A stretch of DNA of 64,000 nucleotides. Source: Qipengyuania_C sp046254955 (GTDB taxonomy: Bacteria > Pseudomonadota > Alphaproteobacteria > Sphingomonadales > Sphingomonadaceae). Positions 44,896 to 52,448 of the stretch are shown here, piece by piece. A model generated the notes under the pieces. That model was not told the origin of the DNA, did no database searches, and saw only the letters and a list, made by a program, of their open reading frames with translations. The position numbers were made by a program, and so were the translations under genes. The stretch spans positions 248,001 through 312,000 of the forward strand of contig NZ_JBJXRG010000001.1 in NCBI RefSeq assembly GCF_046254955.1, written 5' to 3'. How positions within the stretch are numbered: the stretch's first letter is position 1; each line of letters begins with the position of its first letter.

Positions 44896-45954
44896 TCACC
44901 TCAACTTTAGGGGCGTTGCTAATGTGATCGCAAAGTCCGGTGCATTGTCTGTCAGCCCGACAGCTACTCCGACATCGATCAGCGCTTTGCGACTGGGTAC
45001 GACTGAAAGGCCGAAATCGAGCGTGGCCGATGTTTGACCGCTGCCCTCGAGCGTTTCTCCCGCGAAGCGGGTGTCGCCCGAAAATTGTTGCCTGAACAAT
45101 GTCCTGAACGACACCTCGGGTGCGACTGCGAGATAGGCTGCGAGCGAATAACTCCACCTGTCGCCAGGCGCGATTCCATTTTCGGCAAAGACCTGATCGT
45201 ATGAAAGGCTACCGGCAAAGACGACCGGATCCAGACGCTGAGACACGCTCATGCCGACGCCAAGGCTGGCGAATCCCCCGCCAAGTATGCCTTCGCCCTC
45301 TGTCCGGCTGGCATTTCCGAGATTGCCGCGCAACGAACCGACAACCTTGGGTATCGAGGAATCGCCGCCGGCGAGGACATGGCTGAGCGAAAGCGAGACG
45401 TCACCTAAAGCCGATGCGCTTCTGTCACGAGCATCGACCGGGGTTCCAGCCAGAGTTGCGACCTCCTCTACGGATCCGAACCGATAGGGGACCGACACGC
45501 CCAGCTGCGAGTTCCCCGGCAAGCCAATCCGTGCGCCAAGACGCGCCTCGATTGTCGATCGGCGTTGTTCGTTGTCGATCAAAACGTCGGTGCCGTCAGC
45601 ATCGACAAGGAACGGGTCACGGTTGGTTGAATAGGCATATGAGAGCGATGGGACGAGTTCGATCGCCCCCGGGGCGACCAAGCGTGTGCCATCCTGCACC
45701 AATGCACGCTCCAAAGCGCGCTCGATATCTACCGTCGCGTCTGCCGCACGGCTGGTCAAGGATGAAGCTGGCGTGACAGGGGGCCGATCCTCGCGTGCAT
45801 CCAACAGCCTCTCGAGACGTTCGATCCGAGCGGTCAGTTCTGCAATCTTGAGGTCGCGCTCGTCCGCGGCCTCGACCGGTGCCTGGTCAGTTTGTGCCAA
45901 GGCAGGGGCTGATATGATTGCTGCCAACAAGAGAGCCGGAATTGCGATTTTCAT
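44896..45954 (-). CDS. outer-membrane beta-barrel protein of the C39 operon
   Basis: A 352-residue exported protein. A signal peptide (MKIAIPALLLAAIISAPALA) is followed by a short coiled coil (LKIAELTARIERLERLLDA) near residues 35-55. From about residue 95 on, alternating strands (LVPSLSYAYSTNRDPF, RIGLPGNSQLGVSVPYRFG) end in ITLATPLKLR, fitting a transporter-like barrel. I cannot name a family. It overlaps the C39 peptidase by 4 bp and should be translated with it, so it may carry the processed peptide across, or anchor it at, the outer membrane. Confidence 0.8.
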   Translation of the reverse strand: MKIAIPALLLAAIISAPALAQTDQAPVEAADERDLKIAELTARIERLERLLDAREDRPPVTPASSLTSRAADATVDIERALERALVQDGTRLVAPGAIELVPSLSYAYSTNRDPFLVDADGTDVLIDNEQRRSTIEARLGARIGLPGNSQLGVSVPYRFGSVEEVATLAGTPVDARDRSASALGDVSLSLSHVLAGGDSSIPKVVGSLRGNLGNASRTEGEGILGGGFASLGVGMSVSQRLDPVVFAGSLSYDQVFAENGIAPGDRWSYSLAAYLAVAPEVSFRTLFRQQFSGDTRFAGETLEGSGQTSATLDFGLSVVPSRKALIDVGVAVGLTDNAPDFAITLATPLKLR

Positions 45955-46583
45955 GGTTGAGCCACCAGGAACTGGTCATTGGTCAGTTGCGCTGCCGCGC
46001 GTCCTTGCTGCGTCTGGTGCGAGAGTACGGTGAAGCCGAGATGGCCCAATTCGGGGTCTATCATCAATGCCTGTTCGAACCGCTTAAGGGGCATGGTGCG
46101 CATCCCGTAGGCCGGATCAGCGAGTACGACCTCATCGCCCGAGCGCCCGCGATAGATCACGAAATGGGGATAGCCTGACAGATCGACCGGAACGATGATC
46201 GGCGCTCTTTGGTCGAGGTCCTCAATCGAAAGACCGCCCAAGCCTATGCCGCGATAGCCCAGTCTCTCGGAAACGCGTTTCAAGTCGAGCAATGAGAAGC
46301 CGTGCCTCGCCCGGATGATCCAGGGATGCGCCAGATACTCAGGCCGGTCGATCAGCATCGCAGCGATCTCGCGCTCGCTGAAGCTTTCGCCATGCTGGAA
46401 ATTGAGGATTGTGGCCAAGGCGGCCGCACCGCAGCTCAAATCCCACTTCTGGATGACAACACCGGATTGGCGTTGCTCGAGCAATGATGCGAACGGCGTC
46501 TCTTGCGCGGACGTCGTGGCAGAGCAAAGCACCGCGAGTATCAAGAGCGCTGCGCGAGCCAATTTCGTACAGACCTGCATCAT
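45951..46583 (-). CDS. secreted C39-family peptidase
   Basis: A 210-residue papain-fold peptidase with a Sec signal (ALLILAVLCSATTSA). The C39 active site is complete: Gln45 and Cys51 in VIQKWDLSCGAAALATIL, His140 in YPHFVIYRG and Asp156 in LADPAYG. Normally C39 domains sit on ABC exporters and cut precursors after a double-glycine leader in the cytosol. Here the domain is free, exported and without any exporter gene. It lies between a small precursor with a GG-type leader motif (55 bp upstream) and a barrel protein (4-bp overlap). Confidence 0.87.
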   Translation of the reverse strand: MMQVCTKLARAALLILAVLCSATTSAQETPFASLLEQRQSGVVIQKWDLSCGAAALATILNFQHGESFSEREIAAMLIDRPEYLAHPWIIRARHGFSLLDLKRVSERLGYRGIGLGGLSIEDLDQRAPIIVPVDLSGYPHFVIYRGRSGDEVVLADPAYGMRTMPLKRFEQALMIDPELGHLGFTVLSHQTQQGRAAAQLTNDQFLVAQP

Positions 46584-46638
46584 ATTGCGTTGAGTGACGC
46601 CGGCCTAAGCCTTGACCGGCGCCACTCTCGCGATTGCC

Positions 46639-46992
46639 TCAAGGGCAATTGACGCATTCGATCGGATTGTCGTTGCGTCCGGCAGCCCACGGGCCTTCGA
46701 TACCGACAACCTGGTTGCCATTGCCATCAAGTTTTCCGAACAACTCGAAGATCGCAGTCAGACTGCGATTGAATGTCGGGTGGCACATGCCGAGATCGGT
46801 GCAGACGAAATTCTCTGCATCCTTGCCCGGATTGTTGATGCCTTCGAATTGCAGCTTGTCATTCGGAAGCAACAGGTCGCCTGCTGTCACCTGATCGAGT
46901 TGTTTGTTCGTCAACTCAACCGGTTCAGCAAACGAAATTGTCGGGGACAGCGCGAATATGGCTGCTGCAGTTGCGGCAATCGTCTTCTTCAT
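46639..46992 (-). CDS. Sec-exported precursor with double-glycine-type leader
   Basis: A 117-residue protein with two processing signals. Residues 1-22 form a Sec signal ending in ISFA. Directly after it comes ELTNKQLDQVTAG (26-38), which closely matches the double-glycine leader consensus (L-x-x-x-x-L-x-x-V-x-G/A-G) recognised by C39 peptidases. Cutting after Gly38 would free a 79-residue peptide with two cysteine pairs, Cys64/Cys70 and the C-terminal C-x-x-C (113/116). It heads an operon with the C39 peptidase and a barrel protein. I do not recognise a family for the mature part. Confidence 0.82.
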   Translation of the reverse strand: MKKTIAATAAAIFALSPTISFAEPVELTNKQLDQVTAGDLLLPNDKLQFEGINNPGKDAENFVCTDLGMCHPTFNRSLTAIFELFGKLDGNGNQVVGIEGPWAAGRNDNPIECVNCP

Positions 46993-47085
46993 TTGGGTTA
47001 TCCTTCCATTGGCAACGCAACGGGGTGTCCGCGCGAAGTCATTGGGATTGTTCGCCCCGCCGTAAGTTCAGGAAACCGATTCAAT

Positions 47086-47118
47086 GTGATATTCTTGTGA
47101 TGAACTCGTGATATTTGT
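47086..47118. promoter_or_regulatory. three 11-bp direct repeats (winged-helix regulator site)
   Basis: GTGATATTCTT, GTGATGAACTC and GTGATATTTGT follow each other exactly, so GTGAT recurs every 11 bp. Direct repeats at this spacing are typical binding sites of OmpR/PhoB-type winged-helix domains. They lie in the divergent gap between the precursor operon and the gene of the winged-helix/TPR regulator. Confidence 0.6.
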
Positions 47119-47202
47119 CCACCAAGCGCTGAGCTTCATTAATTTATGTTCGGAGGACCGATAGGGAGGCGTAAGATCAGCAATCCAAGCCGAGAATCGG
47201 GG

Positions 47203-49554
47203 ATGAACGAGCAAGCCAATGTCCTAAAAGGAGGTCAATCCTTTCCGGCTATTGCGGCTGCGAGTGAGGTTCAGGCTCCCATTGATTTGGCCCATGTCGC
47301 TGGGTTCAGTCTTGGACCACTGCACATCGACCCATCAAGTCGTCTTGTTCGCCACGCAGATGGCCGATCGGAGATCCTCGAGCCAAAGGCAATGAAGGTC
47401 CTCGTGGCTCTATCGAGAGCTCGAGGCGAGATCCTGTCGCGCGATGATTTGATCAGCTCTTGCTGGCGTGGAAGAATTGTCGGCGACAATGCGATTACGC
47501 GCGTCATCTCCCAGTTGCGAAAGCTGCAAGGTGGAATTGCCTCGGAGGCCTTCACGATCGAAACGATCACCAAGGTCGGCTACCGCTTGATCGCGGCTGA
47601 TTCAGAAGAAGTCGCCACTGGGCAGAATGGACTGCGTGCGAAACTCCGCAGCGTTCCGTTCCTGGCTATGTTCGCTTTAACTGCATTGGCGATAGTGGCT
47701 TTGGGTTGGTTGGCAATGGCGCCGCTCTCTTCTGCAGGTCCCGTCCGCATCGCCGTGCTGCCATTTCATCACCCCGAAGACGGTGCAGAGAGCGCCGATA
47801 TCCTGGTCGACGAACTGAACCGGAGATTGTCGCAAAGTGAGGGCTTTGAAGTGATCGGCAGGGTTTCATCAACGGCAGTCTCGAACCGCAACCTCTCAGC
47901 TCGAGAGATCGGAGAGAAGCTGGACGTGGCGTTCATTGTCGAAGGATCCGTCGCGAAGGATGACGACAGTATCGCGGTGGACCTCGCGATAGTCGATTCG
48001 CGCACGGAATCGACCCTGTGGTCAGCGACTATGACGGGAAGCGAGCAAGACTATCGCTCGCTCGGTACGCAGGTTTACCTAGGTATCGTCGAGAACTTAC
48101 GGCCGGGCTTTAGTCCCAATCGACACGTCACGCCACAAGATGTTGGTCCCGCCACTTATCGATCCTACCTTAGAGCACGCAAACTGATCCGTGACGCGAA
48201 ACCGGACGGGCTTCTTGTGGCTCGCCAGATCCTTTACGACGTGACTTCAAGCGAGCCGCGGTTCGCAGGTGCATGGGCAGAGCTTTCGCGAATAGAGGTA
48301 ATTTTGTTGCTTGGGCCGGCAGGTTTGGATCTCCGGTCTGCTGAACCCAAAGACTTTTCCGCCGCGCTCGAGCATTCCGAACGGGCCATTCAGCTAGCAC
48401 CGGAAATGTCCGAAGCACATGCGGCGAAGGCTTTGGTCAGCATCGCGCTTTTTGACCAGAGAAACCGGCAAAGCGATCTTGAGGCGGCAAAGCAAGCCTC
48501 AAAGCGCGCAATCGAATACGACAAGGGAAACGCAGAAACTTGGCTGATCCGTGCAGCACCGCTGATCCGTGAGGGCCGCACCGAAGAAACACTGTCGGCG
48601 CTTCTCGAAGCCTTCAAGCTAGACCCGTTCTGGATCCGCTCTCGGGCCGCAGGCGAGATGGCCTGGGCATTGGGTCGCAAGCAGTTGGCAACAGATATCA
48701 TGGGCAAGATCGCTAATGATCATCCCGATCCGAGCGAACGAAAAGTCGCACTGGCCAGTCTCGCATTATGGGAAGGCTCGATTGCCGAATATGTCACACT
48801 GACGCGTGAAGCCGCAGAGCTCAACTCTTCCGAGCGCTATCTTCTCTACATGATCTATGGCGACAAGGCGCTTTCTCGCCTCGGCTATATCGCTCCGGAC
48901 CGCGTTAGCATCCCCCCTTACGAACGTTTGAGATATGTGCACGATCCGGAGTTCCAACAGCACCGGCTTATCGATTGGCCGACCACGAACGCACGTGATG
49001 TCTGGGATCCATCTGTTGGCCACCAAGTCGCATTCCAACTGGCCAAGCAGGGAAGAAGCGACGAGATCGTCGAGGTGTGGGACAAATTCTACGGCGCTGA
49101 GATTGATGAGTTCCATCGGCAGCACGGCTTCAGTCGTCATGCGTTTACCCAATTCGCGCCATGGCTGGCGCTCAGTCTCCGGCGAGCTGGGCGAAATTTG
49201 GAGGCAGACAGGATACTAGTGGTCGCTGCATCCCAGCTTGAGAAATGGAGCAAGGCTGGCCCGCTGCAATCTGACAGAATAATGCAGCATGCGAGGATCC
49301 TGGCAATGGCCGGGGAAAAGGATCGAGCTGCTGATACGCTCAAAGCAGCGGTCGAGCGGGGATGGCCCAACCTTTTGCCGACGCAGCGTTATGCCGAAAC
49401 TGCCGACCCTCCGTTGCTCGAGGATCCGACGTTCTCCGCGATTAGTACTCGCAGCGATTTTAGATCGATTGCTGCTCGTATCGAGGCAACAAAACAAAGG
49501 GAACGAAGCAAGCTGGAGAATTCCTTGAAAGAGTTGCTTCGCAGAATTCCCTGA
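47203..49554 (+). CDS. CadC-like winged-helix membrane regulator with TPR domain
   Basis: A protein of about 783 residues. An OmpR/CadC-type winged-helix domain (FSLGPLHIDPSSRLVR to TITKVGYRLIAA) fills residues about 25-130. One membrane segment (FLAMFALTALAIVALGWLAM) follows near residue 155. The periplasmic part starts with a FlgO/TolB-N-like fold (RIAVLPFHHPEDGAE, VAFIVEGSVAKDDD), then TPR-like helices to the C-terminus. Such one-component regulators sense in the periplasm and bind DNA in the cytosol. Start 47203 is preferred; 47146 is in frame too. The 11-bp repeats lie before it. Confidence 0.85.
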   Translation: MNEQANVLKGGQSFPAIAAASEVQAPIDLAHVAGFSLGPLHIDPSSRLVRHADGRSEILEPKAMKVLVALSRARGEILSRDDLISSCWRGRIVGDNAITRVISQLRKLQGGIASEAFTIETITKVGYRLIAADSEEVATGQNGLRAKLRSVPFLAMFALTALAIVALGWLAMAPLSSAGPVRIAVLPFHHPEDGAESADILVDELNRRLSQSEGFEVIGRVSSTAVSNRNLSAREIGEKLDVAFIVEGSVAKDDDSIAVDLAIVDSRTESTLWSATMTGSEQDYRSLGTQVYLGIVENLRPGFSPNRHVTPQDVGPATYRSYLRARKLIRDAKPDGLLVARQILYDVTSSEPRFAGAWAELSRIEVILLLGPAGLDLRSAEPKDFSAALEHSERAIQLAPEMSEAHAAKALVSIALFDQRNRQSDLEAAKQASKRAIEYDKGNAETWLIRAAPLIREGRTEETLSALLEAFKLDPFWIRSRAAGEMAWALGRKQLATDIMGKIANDHPDPSERKVALASLALWEGSIAEYVTLTREAAELNSSERYLLYMIYGDKALSRLGYIAPDRVSIPPYERLRYVHDPEFQQHRLIDWPTTNARDVWDPSVGHQVAFQLAKQGRSDEIVEVWDKFYGAEIDEFHRQHGFSRHAFTQFAPWLALSLRRAGRNLEADRILVVAASQLEKWSKAGPLQSDRIMQHARILAMAGEKDRAADTLKAAVERGWPNLLPTQRYAETADPPLLEDPTFSAISTRSDFRSIAARIEATKQRERSKLENSLKELLRRIP

Positions 49555-49621
49555 ATTTGGGTTCAAGAGTTCGGACGTATCCCAGTTCGACGTCGGCCAA
49601 TGGGCTCTGCCGGAAACTGTG

Positions 49622-49699
49622 CCGCTTTGGACCGATATTTGCTCCGAAATTCCAAGGCACTCGGTTCTTAGCAGCGGGATCGAATTGTGAGTATATCAT
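49622..49699 (-). pseudogene. recombinase N-terminal fragment
   Basis: The first 26 codons match the recombinase at 38643 (19-20 of 26 or more identical, for example RVPWNFGA), with start and ribosome-binding site kept. Behind IGPKR the frame continues into unrelated sequence, so the catalytic part is missing. Confidence 0.8.
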
Positions 49700-49793
49700 T
49701 GTAATTCTCCTTGGCCGGCATGGTCGCAGAGAACGTCCGCTCTTAGCCGCTAAGAAATTGAATGACTACGTCTGAGATTGGGGCGCAAAGCGG
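49622..49793 (-). repeat. 172-bp inverted repeat, right copy, with truncated recombinase
   Basis: On the minus strand this copy starts CCGCTTTGCGCCCCAAT (49793) and aligns without gaps to 38549-38720, through AGCGGACGTTCTC and AAGGAGA. The first 26 codons of a recombinase (49699-49622, FDPAAKNRVPWNFGANIG) follow, after which similarity stops. Only this stub remains of the second recombinase gene. Confidence 0.85.
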
Positions 49794-49951
49794 TCTTTGG
49801 GTCAATGTCCGCAACTGGGCCGGAAGCAGAAGTTCAGCATTTCCCGGGCTGCCACGGGGAGCGAACTTTAGCCTCTCAGAGTGAATCCGCGAGTATTCCT
49901 GCATTCCACTTCCCAACGAACGCGGCGCATACGCCCAATTGACTCATCTAA

Positions 49952-49994
49952 TGGCACTGTATATGCCAACAAACAAATGGCACTAATGATGCCG
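49952..49994. promoter_or_regulatory. two TGGCACT-type operators before the TonB receptor
   Basis: TGGCACTGTATATGCCA (49952-49968) and TGGCACTAATGATGCCG (49978-49994) are imperfect inverted repeats 26 bp apart. Two more copies are in the promoter region at 61.4 kb. The second site covers the ATG codons at 49986 and 49989, which argues that translation begins further downstream. Confidence 0.6.
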
Positions 49995-50009
49995 TTAGAG
50001 GAGGGTGTG

Positions 50010-52349
50010 GTGCAAAGTTCAAGAGATGAAGTGGCAAGAATTCTGACATCGGTGAGCGTGGTTGGCCTGATAGCCGCAGGGCTAACCAATCCAGCAGCAG
50101 CGCAAGATGGGGCTGACGACAACGCAGAAAACAATGTCATCGTCGTGACCGCCCAAAAGCGTTCTGAAGATGTGCAAGACGTACCAATCTCTATGGCGGT
50201 GTTCTCGGCGGATTCGCTTGAGGAAGCCAACATCGATACTGTCCTTGAGCTGACTAGTGTCGCCCCCAATTTCCAGGCGCGCCAGTCGCAGCAGATCGCC
50301 ACGACCACATTGCGCGTGCGCGGGATCGGCGCGGCCGGCAATACCGCAATCGAGCCAAGTGTCGCGACGTTCCTGGATGGCGTGTATATCCCACGCTCCG
50401 GTTCGGTCATCGCCAGTTTTCTCGACATAGAAGGCGTCGAACTACTGCGCGGCCCGCAGGGCACGCTGTTTGGGCGTAACGCCAGTGCGGGCGCGCTATC
50501 TTTGCGATCCGGCAATCCTAAGAGCGAGTTTTCCGGCATGGTGCGCGGCGAAGTCGGCAATGGCGATCGTTACAAGGTCGATGGCTTCATCAATGCGCCG
50601 CTTGGCGAGAACATCGCGATCCGCGCAGCTGGACTCTATCAGGATTTCGGCGGGTACTGGACCAATCGCCTCGACGGTGAGCAATTGGGTGGTTCCGAAA
50701 CCGCCGCCGGTCGCATCAGCCTGAACGCGCAACTGGGAGCTATCGATTGGACCGTGCGCGCCGACTACTCGAAGATCACTGGCGATGGGCTCTCGAACAA
50801 TGATTTCGACCCGACTTCGGTCACGCCCGCGCAATTGACATTCTTCCAGGCGCGCCTCGGCGGTGTACTGCCGGACACCACCTTGTTCGACCGGACACTT
50901 AACCAGTTCCAGGAGTCGAATTTTGACGACAAGCACTGGGGCGTGATGAGCGATGCCTCGATTGACGTTGGTGAATTCATCTTCCGCCTAATCAACTCTT
51001 ATCGCGACTGGGACAATTTTCAGAACGACGGCGATATCAGCTTCACGCCGGTCAACATCTTCACGCGTGATGGCGCCTATCGCAGCAAGAGCCATAATCA
51101 CGAGTTGCAGATCATCTCCCCTGAACGCGGATTGCTGGGCGGGGCGCTCGATTTCGTGGCCGGGCTCTACTACTTCCAGGAGGACTATCGGATCGACGAG
51201 CAATTCCAGCTTGGACCGGGCTTCTGCAACACGCTGGTCCCGCCGCCTGCTCGCCCGCAATGCAATGGCTTGCTTGCCATGGGCCTTGGCGAGGATGCGA
51301 CCGATCTGGACTTCACGCAGGATATCGAAAGCATCGCGGCCTACGCTCAGGCCAATATCTATGCCAGCGACAGCCTTTGGTTCACGCTTGGTGGGCGTTG
51401 GACACAGGACAAAAAGGACGCGCTGTTTGTTCAGACGCGCAACAATCCTTTCGCAGCAGCCATTCGCGCGCCGGAAAATCAGGTCCTGGAACTCGATGAC
51501 GAGGAGTTTACCTATCGCCTCGGTATCAATTTCCAGCCCCACAGCGACCTGCTCTTGTTTGCTTCGCATTCGACGGGCTACAAATCGGGCGGGTTCAACT
51601 CGGGCGGCAGCGGGGCTCCGCTCCTCGGGCGAAGGACATTCGCTTCGGAGACGATCGACAACTACGAGATTGGCGCGAAGAGCACCTGGCTGGATGGCGC
51701 GCTGCAGGCGAACATCACCTTTTACCGGATGGACGTGAACGGTCTGCAGGATCGCACGTTCGACGGGATAGGATTTATCGTCCTCAACGCAGGCGACCTG
51801 CGGCAGCAAGGCTTCGAGTTTGACACTGTCATCCGTCCTTCACGGCGTTTCCAGGTCAATGCGTCGCTCGCCTATCTTGACAGCGAATTTACCGATTTCC
51901 CACTTGCCTCCGGTCTTCCGGGGCTGGGAGGAACCCAGGATCTGACCGGCGAGAGCGTGGCCTTGGGTTCGCCCGAATTCAGCGGATCATTCGGATTCCA
52001 GTGGCGCGGTGAGTTCGGCAGTTCAGATATTGGCTGGCGGCTCAATTCGAATTACAGTTTCCAGTCTGACGTCTTTCAGGGGGCTGCGACCGACGGCAAT
52101 CCGCAGACTATCCAGGATGGTTACGGGCTGCTCGATGCACGCTTCACTATCGAGTCGCTCAACGACTCCTGGTCACTAGCAGCATTTGGCAGCAACCTGT
52201 TCGACAAGGGGTATTGCACAGTGCGGTTCCCGCAACCGCTCGACGCAGCCTTCGGTCTCCGCAATGGGATATTCCCCGGTTCGACCGGCATCCGCTGTAC
52301 CGAGTCAACCCCGCGGACGTATGGCGTGACGGCTGCCTACCGTTTCTAG
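50010..52349 (+). CDS. TonB-dependent receptor of the sulfatase cluster
   Basis: An outer-membrane receptor of about 779 residues. The GTG at 50010 is taken as start because GAGGAGG lies just before it and a standard signal peptide follows (ILTSVSVVGLIAAGLTNPAAA); in-frame codons further upstream (49881, 49986) lack a ribosome-binding site and overlap an operator motif. The plug domain shows VIVVTAQKRSEDVQDVPIS, TLRVRGIGAAGNTA and VELLRGPQGTLFGRNASAG, and the barrel ends in VTAAYRF. A sulfatase gene follows by 99 bp, so it may import a sulfated compound. Confidence 0.92.
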   Translation: MQSSRDEVARILTSVSVVGLIAAGLTNPAAAQDGADDNAENNVIVVTAQKRSEDVQDVPISMAVFSADSLEEANIDTVLELTSVAPNFQARQSQQIATTTLRVRGIGAAGNTAIEPSVATFLDGVYIPRSGSVIASFLDIEGVELLRGPQGTLFGRNASAGALSLRSGNPKSEFSGMVRGEVGNGDRYKVDGFINAPLGENIAIRAAGLYQDFGGYWTNRLDGEQLGGSETAAGRISLNAQLGAIDWTVRADYSKITGDGLSNNDFDPTSVTPAQLTFFQARLGGVLPDTTLFDRTLNQFQESNFDDKHWGVMSDASIDVGEFIFRLINSYRDWDNFQNDGDISFTPVNIFTRDGAYRSKSHNHELQIISPERGLLGGALDFVAGLYYFQEDYRIDEQFQLGPGFCNTLVPPPARPQCNGLLAMGLGEDATDLDFTQDIESIAAYAQANIYASDSLWFTLGGRWTQDKKDALFVQTRNNPFAAAIRAPENQVLELDDEEFTYRLGINFQPHSDLLLFASHSTGYKSGGFNSGGSGAPLLGRRTFASETIDNYEIGAKSTWLDGALQANITFYRMDVNGLQDRTFDGIGFIVLNAGDLRQQGFEFDTVIRPSRRFQVNASLAYLDSEFTDFPLASGLPGLGGTQDLTGESVALGSPEFSGSFGFQWRGEFGSSDIGWRLNSNYSFQSDVFQGAATDGNPQTIQDGYGLLDARFTIESLNDSWSLAAFGSNLFDKGYCTVRFPQPLDAAFGLRNGIFPGSTGIRCTESTPRTYGVTAAYRF

Positions 52350-52448
52350 CGATGGGTCCTCTCCCATCCCTTGCGTCCCGGTCTGGCTTGCGAGTGAGCT
52401 GGACCGGGCGCATTTTGTCAGCGTAGGAAATCGATGGAAGGTGAAGCG

